DNA from: CAZKUR01 sp964556005
GTDB lineage: Bacteria; Bacteroidota; Ignavibacteria; Ignavibacteriales; Ignavibacteriaceae
NCBI GenBank assembly: GCA_964556005.1
Contig: CAZKUR010000142.1
Location: 1 to 6,482 of the forward strand
DNA length: 6,482 nucleotides
Reading direction: 5' to 3'
This document shows, in pieces, positions 4,041-6,482 of this stretch. The position numbers and the translations under genes were made by a program. The notes below the pieces were generated by a model. It had not been told where the DNA came from. It did not search any database and saw nothing but the letters and a program-made list of their open reading frames with translations. Every line of letters begins with the position of its first letter. Position 1 is the stretch's first letter.

Positions 4041-5459
4041 CTAAACTCGCACTTGCGACATAAATTTCCGGAAATTCTGCGGTTCGACAAATAATCTTTT
4101 AGGTATAATTTTAATAAAAAAGCCGGGATACTTTTTTATCAAATTAAATCCTGCTTTGGAATCAAGAGGGAATCTAAAATCAAGCTTGTTCTTTATTTCA
4201 AATAATTCTTTATCGCTTATATATTTCGTTCTTACATTAACAAAATGATGATTATACTTCGAATAATCGCTTTTATTCGTAACCATATCCATCTCAAGTA
4301 ATTCCGTACGTATCTCTGTCTTCAAATGTGGTGTAAGTGTGTTTAATAGAAGCAAATCTAACTTTAATTTTTTTGCGAATTCGTAATTTGCATAAATTGA
4401 ATCTAAATTATCTTCCGGATATCCTAATATAAAACCGCCGATTACCGTAATCCCGTTTCCTTTTAGTTCTTTAACAATCTCTTCAACCGTCTTTGCATCG
4501 TAATTCTGGTTTTTATTCATTGACTTTAAATTATCCTCAAATAAATTTTCTATCCCGAGAAAAATTATATCTATTCCTGCTTTGCTCATTTGTGATATTA
4601 TTCCCGGATAAGTATTTATGCCTGTTACACTTGCCTGAATTGCATATTTTATTTTGTCAAGTTTTTCTTCTATTATTCTATTGCACAGTTTAGCAAACCT
4701 TCTGCAGTCCAGAGTGATATTGTCGTCGACAAAAAATATAAACTCAGCCCCTTCCGCTGTCGCATTTTTTATATCTTTAATAACTCTATCAATTTTATAT
4801 TTCCTAAAACTTTTACCGTACATCTCTCTGATTGAACAAAAATTACAATTGTAAACGCAGCCTCTTGTCGTTTCCACGGCATCAGCTCTATAACCCAATA
4901 TATGAAATCCGTTCTTAAGTACTCTGGAGGTTCTGTCGGGAATTTCTAATTCATCCAATTCAGCTAATGTACTATTTTCGTTAATATATATTTTATCTTT
5001 TACCTTAAAAGCCAGTCCGGGAATTTCTTTGTAACCAATTTGATTATCTAAAGCATAAATCAATTTGTTAAATGTAATTTCTCCTTCACCCTTTACAATA
5101 AAGTCTATAAAGCTTGCATCTTCGGAATTTAAAATCTCATCGTATGCAGAAGTTGCATGGTATCCGCCCAAAACGACTTTAATACCCGGCTCAAATAGTT
5201 TTGTTTTTCTTATAATTTCCAGGGTTTGATGATATTGGAATACCATCGAACTGAAACCAATTACATCAGGTTTAAATTTTTGAATATAATCAAAATAGAA
5301 TTTTTCGTATTTCTTACCTGCAATAACGAGGTCAAGTACTTTAACCTCATGTTTCTTGTCTATTTGCGCAGCAATCGAATTTAAGCCTAAGTTTGGCAGT
5401 CTGGCAAGCCTGTCGAATCCCATCACTGCCTTTGGGCTTCCTACAAGTAGTATTCTCAT
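4041..5459 (-). CDS. B12-binding-domain radical SAM protein, substrate unknown
   Basis: This 472-residue protein has two recognisable parts. The N-terminal cobalamin-binding-like Rossmann domain (about 1-170) shows MRILLVGSP, PDVIGFSSMVFQYHQT (64-79), KVVLGGYHAT (94-103) and the IVKGEGEITF signature (121-130); as in many of this class there is no DxHxxG cobalamin ligand motif. The radical SAM core (about 190-400) has the 4Fe-4S cluster motif C201-x3-C205-x2-C208 (CVYNCNFC), FVDDNITLD (243-251), FLGIEN (300-305) and GGFILGYPEDN (341-351). The last 70 residues are a basic tail without a known motif. Such enzymes carry out methylations, cyclisations or rearrangements in lipid, pigment and natural-product pathways; nothing here fixes the substrate. 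No ribosome binding site is clear before the ATG. Confidence 0.88.
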   Translation of the reverse strand: MRILLVGSPKAVMGFDRLARLPNLGLNSIAAQIDKKHEVKVLDLVIAGKKYEKFYFDYIQKFKPDVIGFSSMVFQYHQTLEIIRKTKLFEPGIKVVLGGYHATSAYDEILNSEDASFIDFIVKGEGEITFNKLIYALDNQIGYKEIPGLAFKVKDKIYINENSTLAELDELEIPDRTSRVLKNGFHILGYRADAVETTRGCVYNCNFCSIREMYGKSFRKYKIDRVIKDIKNATAEGAEFIFFVDDNITLDCRRFAKLCNRIIEEKLDKIKYAIQASVTGINTYPGIISQMSKAGIDIIFLGIENLFEDNLKSMNKNQNYDAKTVEEIVKELKGNGITVIGGFILGYPEDNLDSIYANYEFAKKLKLDLLLLNTLTPHLKTEIRTELLEMDMVTNKSDYSKYNHHFVNVRTKYISDKELFEIKNKLDFRFPLDSKAGFNLIKKYPGFFIKIIPKRLFVEPQNFRKFMSQVRV

Positions 5460-5490
5460 TTATTCAGCAAAATTTATTAATATATTATTA

Positions 5491-5546
5491 CTTTGTAATT
5501 GGTCAATGGTAATTGGTTATTAGTAATTTGTAATTGGTCATTCATC
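5491..5546. repeat. ATTGGTN heptamer array, 8 units
   Basis: CTTTGTA, ATTGGTC, AATGGTA, ATTGGTT, ATTAGTA, ATTTGTA, ATTGGTC and ATTCATC follow without slippage over 56 bases, about 30 bases upstream of the radical SAM start. The sequence then turns into GTCATTTTTAA, the left flank of the next hairpin element. Confidence 0.85.
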
Positions 5547-5555
5547 GTCATTTTT

Positions 5556-5670
5556 AACTACCGGAGTCGACCTGCATTCTATTTCCACCCACGCTAATTA
5601 TGCAAAATTATACGAATTACATATCAGCTTCGGTGGATAAATCGGTTGGCAAATTTCAACGCGGGTAGTT
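5556..5670. repeat. Long-loop ACTACC/GGTAGT element with nested stems
   Basis: Outer arms AACTACC (5556-5562) and GGTAGTT (5664-5670) pair. A second stem, TCCACC (5584-5589) with GGTGGA (5632-5637), lies inside, and a third, GCT-TATG (5593-5602) with CATA-AGC (5620-5628), inside that. The flanks (GTCATTTTTAA left, GTCAAT right) are those of the shorter elements. It could be a miniature mobile element or a structured RNA; I see no target-site duplication. Confidence 0.65.
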
Positions 5671-5763
5671 GGTTGTCAATAAATAGTTATTCATTTATGT
5701 TAGGTAGTAATCCGCTCTTAAATTGCAATTCGTTAAAAGTCAATCCTAAATCGTAATTGGCTA

Positions 5764-5878
5764 ACTTATGTTACGCACCCCTTGGAATATTGGAAAAATT
5801 AAATAATGGAATTGTCTCATATTTTTCATAATTCCAACATTCCATCATTCCAAAAGTTGTTGATTGCGTAAGGTAAGT
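5764..5878. repeat. Three-tier inverted repeat (long potential cruciform)
   Basis: Three collinear stems share one centre. The outer one is ACTTA-tg-TTACGC (5764-5776) with GCGTAA-gg-TAAGT (5866-5878), 11 of 13 paired. The middle one is TTGGAAT-at-TGGAA (5782-5795) with TTCCA-tc-ATTCCAA (5840-5853), 12 of 14. The inner one is TGGAATT (5807-5813) with AATTCCA (5830-5836). The right side also forms three 8-base units of ATTCCANN (5831-5854). It lies just downstream of the acetyltransferase gene and could stop its transcript, but there is no clear T-tract. Confidence 0.75.
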
Positions 5879-5880
5879 GA

Positions 5881-6465
5881 CTAATTAATCTCCATTACTT
5901 TATTATCTTCGATTTTGTACCGTTTATTACTTTTTGAACAGAAGGCCAACCCTTTGTCGTCAAATTTGAGCTTTATCCCTGCTTCGGAAACCCAGCCTAT
6001 TATTCTTCCCGGGTTACCAACTACCAGAGCATAGTCGGGAACATCTTTCGTAACTACCGCTCCGGCACCAATCATACAGTGTTTCCCAAGTGTATGCCCG
6101 CATACTATGGTTGCATTAGCGCCGATTGACGCACCTTCCCGTACAAGTGTTTTAATGTAGAATTCCGATCCTCTTTGAGGATATTTACATTTTGGGGAAA
6201 GAATATTTGTAAAGACCATCGACGGCCCGCAGAAAACATAGTCTTCGAGTTCAACTCCTTCGTAAACAGAAACGTTGTTTTGGATTTTACAGTAACTGCC
6301 GATTTTTACATTACTGCCAATGTTAACATTTTGACCGATGATACAGGCTTTCCCTATATTGGCGTTGGATTGTACATGGGTAAAGTGCCATATTTTAGTA
6401 CCCTCACCGATTTCCACGTTTTCATCTATTACCGCATGTTCGTTTATATAGTAGTTTTTATTCAT
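5881..6465 (-). CDS. wlbB: Left-handed beta-helix N-acetyltransferase, WlbB/WbpD type
   Basis: This 194-residue protein has hexapeptide-repeat coils (I-G-x4 pattern) at about 12-75 and again at 111-145. The family signatures are IWHFTHVQSNANIG (25-38), GQNVNIGSNVKIG (44-56), VFTN (84-87), the VREGASIGANATIVCG stretch (108-123) and VVGNPGRIIGWVSEAG (148-163), with the C-terminal FCSKSNKRY segment (175-183). Close relatives acetylate the 3-amino group of UDP-2-acetamido-3-amino-2,3-dideoxy-glucuronate, a step towards di-N-acetylated mannuronate in O-antigen or capsule; the exact amino sugar here is inferred. The trimer would act in the cytoplasm with acetyl-CoA. The start is supported by AAGGA 9 bases upstream. 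Partner genes (dehydrogenase, aminotransferase) would be expected beyond the right edge. Confidence 0.85.
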   Translation of the reverse strand: MNKNYYINEHAVIDENVEIGEGTKIWHFTHVQSNANIGKACIIGQNVNIGSNVKIGSYCKIQNNVSVYEGVELEDYVFCGPSMVFTNILSPKCKYPQRGSEFYIKTLVREGASIGANATIVCGHTLGKHCMIGAGAVVTKDVPDYALVVGNPGRIIGWVSEAGIKLKFDDKGLAFCSKSNKRYKIEDNKVMEIN

Positions 6466-6474
6466 ATTAAATTT

Positions 6475-6479
6475 TCCTT
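6475..6479 (-). promoter_or_regulatory. Ribosome binding site of the acetyltransferase gene
   Basis: Minus-strand AAGGA with a 9-base spacer precedes the ATG at 6465, which confirms that start although the window ends soon after. Confidence 0.6.
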
Positions 6480-6482
6480 AAT

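Larger units (their letters stand above)
5460..5880. other. 421-base gene-free region between radical SAM and acetyltransferase genes
   Basis: No gene is visible. It holds an ATTGGTN heptad array (5491-5546), a long nested hairpin element (5556-5670), a spacer bounded by GTTAG (5699-5703) and CTAAC (5761-5765), which can pair, and a three-tier inverted repeat (5764-5878) ending three bases before the acetyltransferase stop codon. The radical SAM promoter should lie near 5460-5500, within AT-rich sequence, but no box is clear. Confidence 0.75.

Noticed and set aside
4493..4854. Plus-strand reading frames inside the radical SAM region
   Set aside because: They are shadows of the radical SAM core; no start signals or family features.
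5556..5670. Riboswitch in front of the radical SAM gene
   Set aside because: The element belongs to the dispersed ACTACC/GGTAGT family, and I see no known riboswitch core (for example no cobalamin B12-box). A heptad array separates it from the gene.

Overview
The window is AT-rich bacterial DNA. Every convincing gene lies on the minus strand, and in the left half long repeat-filled gaps separate the genes. Closest family resemblances (a DUF2281/PIN toxin-antitoxin pair, DUF4258 with a YgiT-type zinc finger, a CysQ phosphatase, a B12-type radical SAM protein) and the style of the intergenic repeats suggest a member of the Bacteroidota/Ignavibacteriota group. This is inference from recalled families, not a database result. 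Several genes have AAGGA- or GAGG-like ribosome binding sites; others (cysQ, radical SAM) have none I can see.

Right part (about 3.1-6.5 kb): three housekeeping or envelope-type genes, read right to left. They are a left-handed beta-helix N-acetyltransferase of the WlbB/WbpD type (nucleotide-sugar modification for surface polysaccharide), a cobalamin-binding-domain radical SAM protein of unknown substrate, and a CysQ-like 3'(2'),5'-bisphosphate nucleotidase. A 421-base gap between the first two holds a heptamer array, a long nested hairpin element and a three-tier inverted repeat.

Left part (1-2.9 kb): three small toxin-antitoxin modules of different families, all on the minus strand: DUF2281 antitoxin-PIN toxin, DUF4258 toxin-YgiT zinc-finger antitoxin, and HicB-HicA. 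The first two overlap by ATGA. The HicA toxin gene appears to be broken by three single-base deletions whose sum restores the frame, so it still looks like an intact ORF but has lost the catalytic centre; HicB looks intact.

The gaps around the toxin-antitoxin modules are made almost entirely of repeats: (i) arrays of several different 7-base units (ATTGGTN, ATCAGAN, ACCTCNG, AATCRTC), all of period 7, plus one 11-base array; (ii) a family of hairpin elements bounded by ACTACC...GGTAGT with loops of 7 to about 100 bases, one with a compensatory arm change; (iii) a 94-base perfectly duplicated block followed by a variable hairpin segment. Blocks (i)-(iii) occur in the same order at about 31-400 and 2041-2350, so two copies of one composite repeat bracket the first two toxin-antitoxin modules. 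This repeat architecture and the self-compensated hicA wreck are the most unusual things in the window. I see no integrase, transposase, CRISPR array, rRNA or tRNA.
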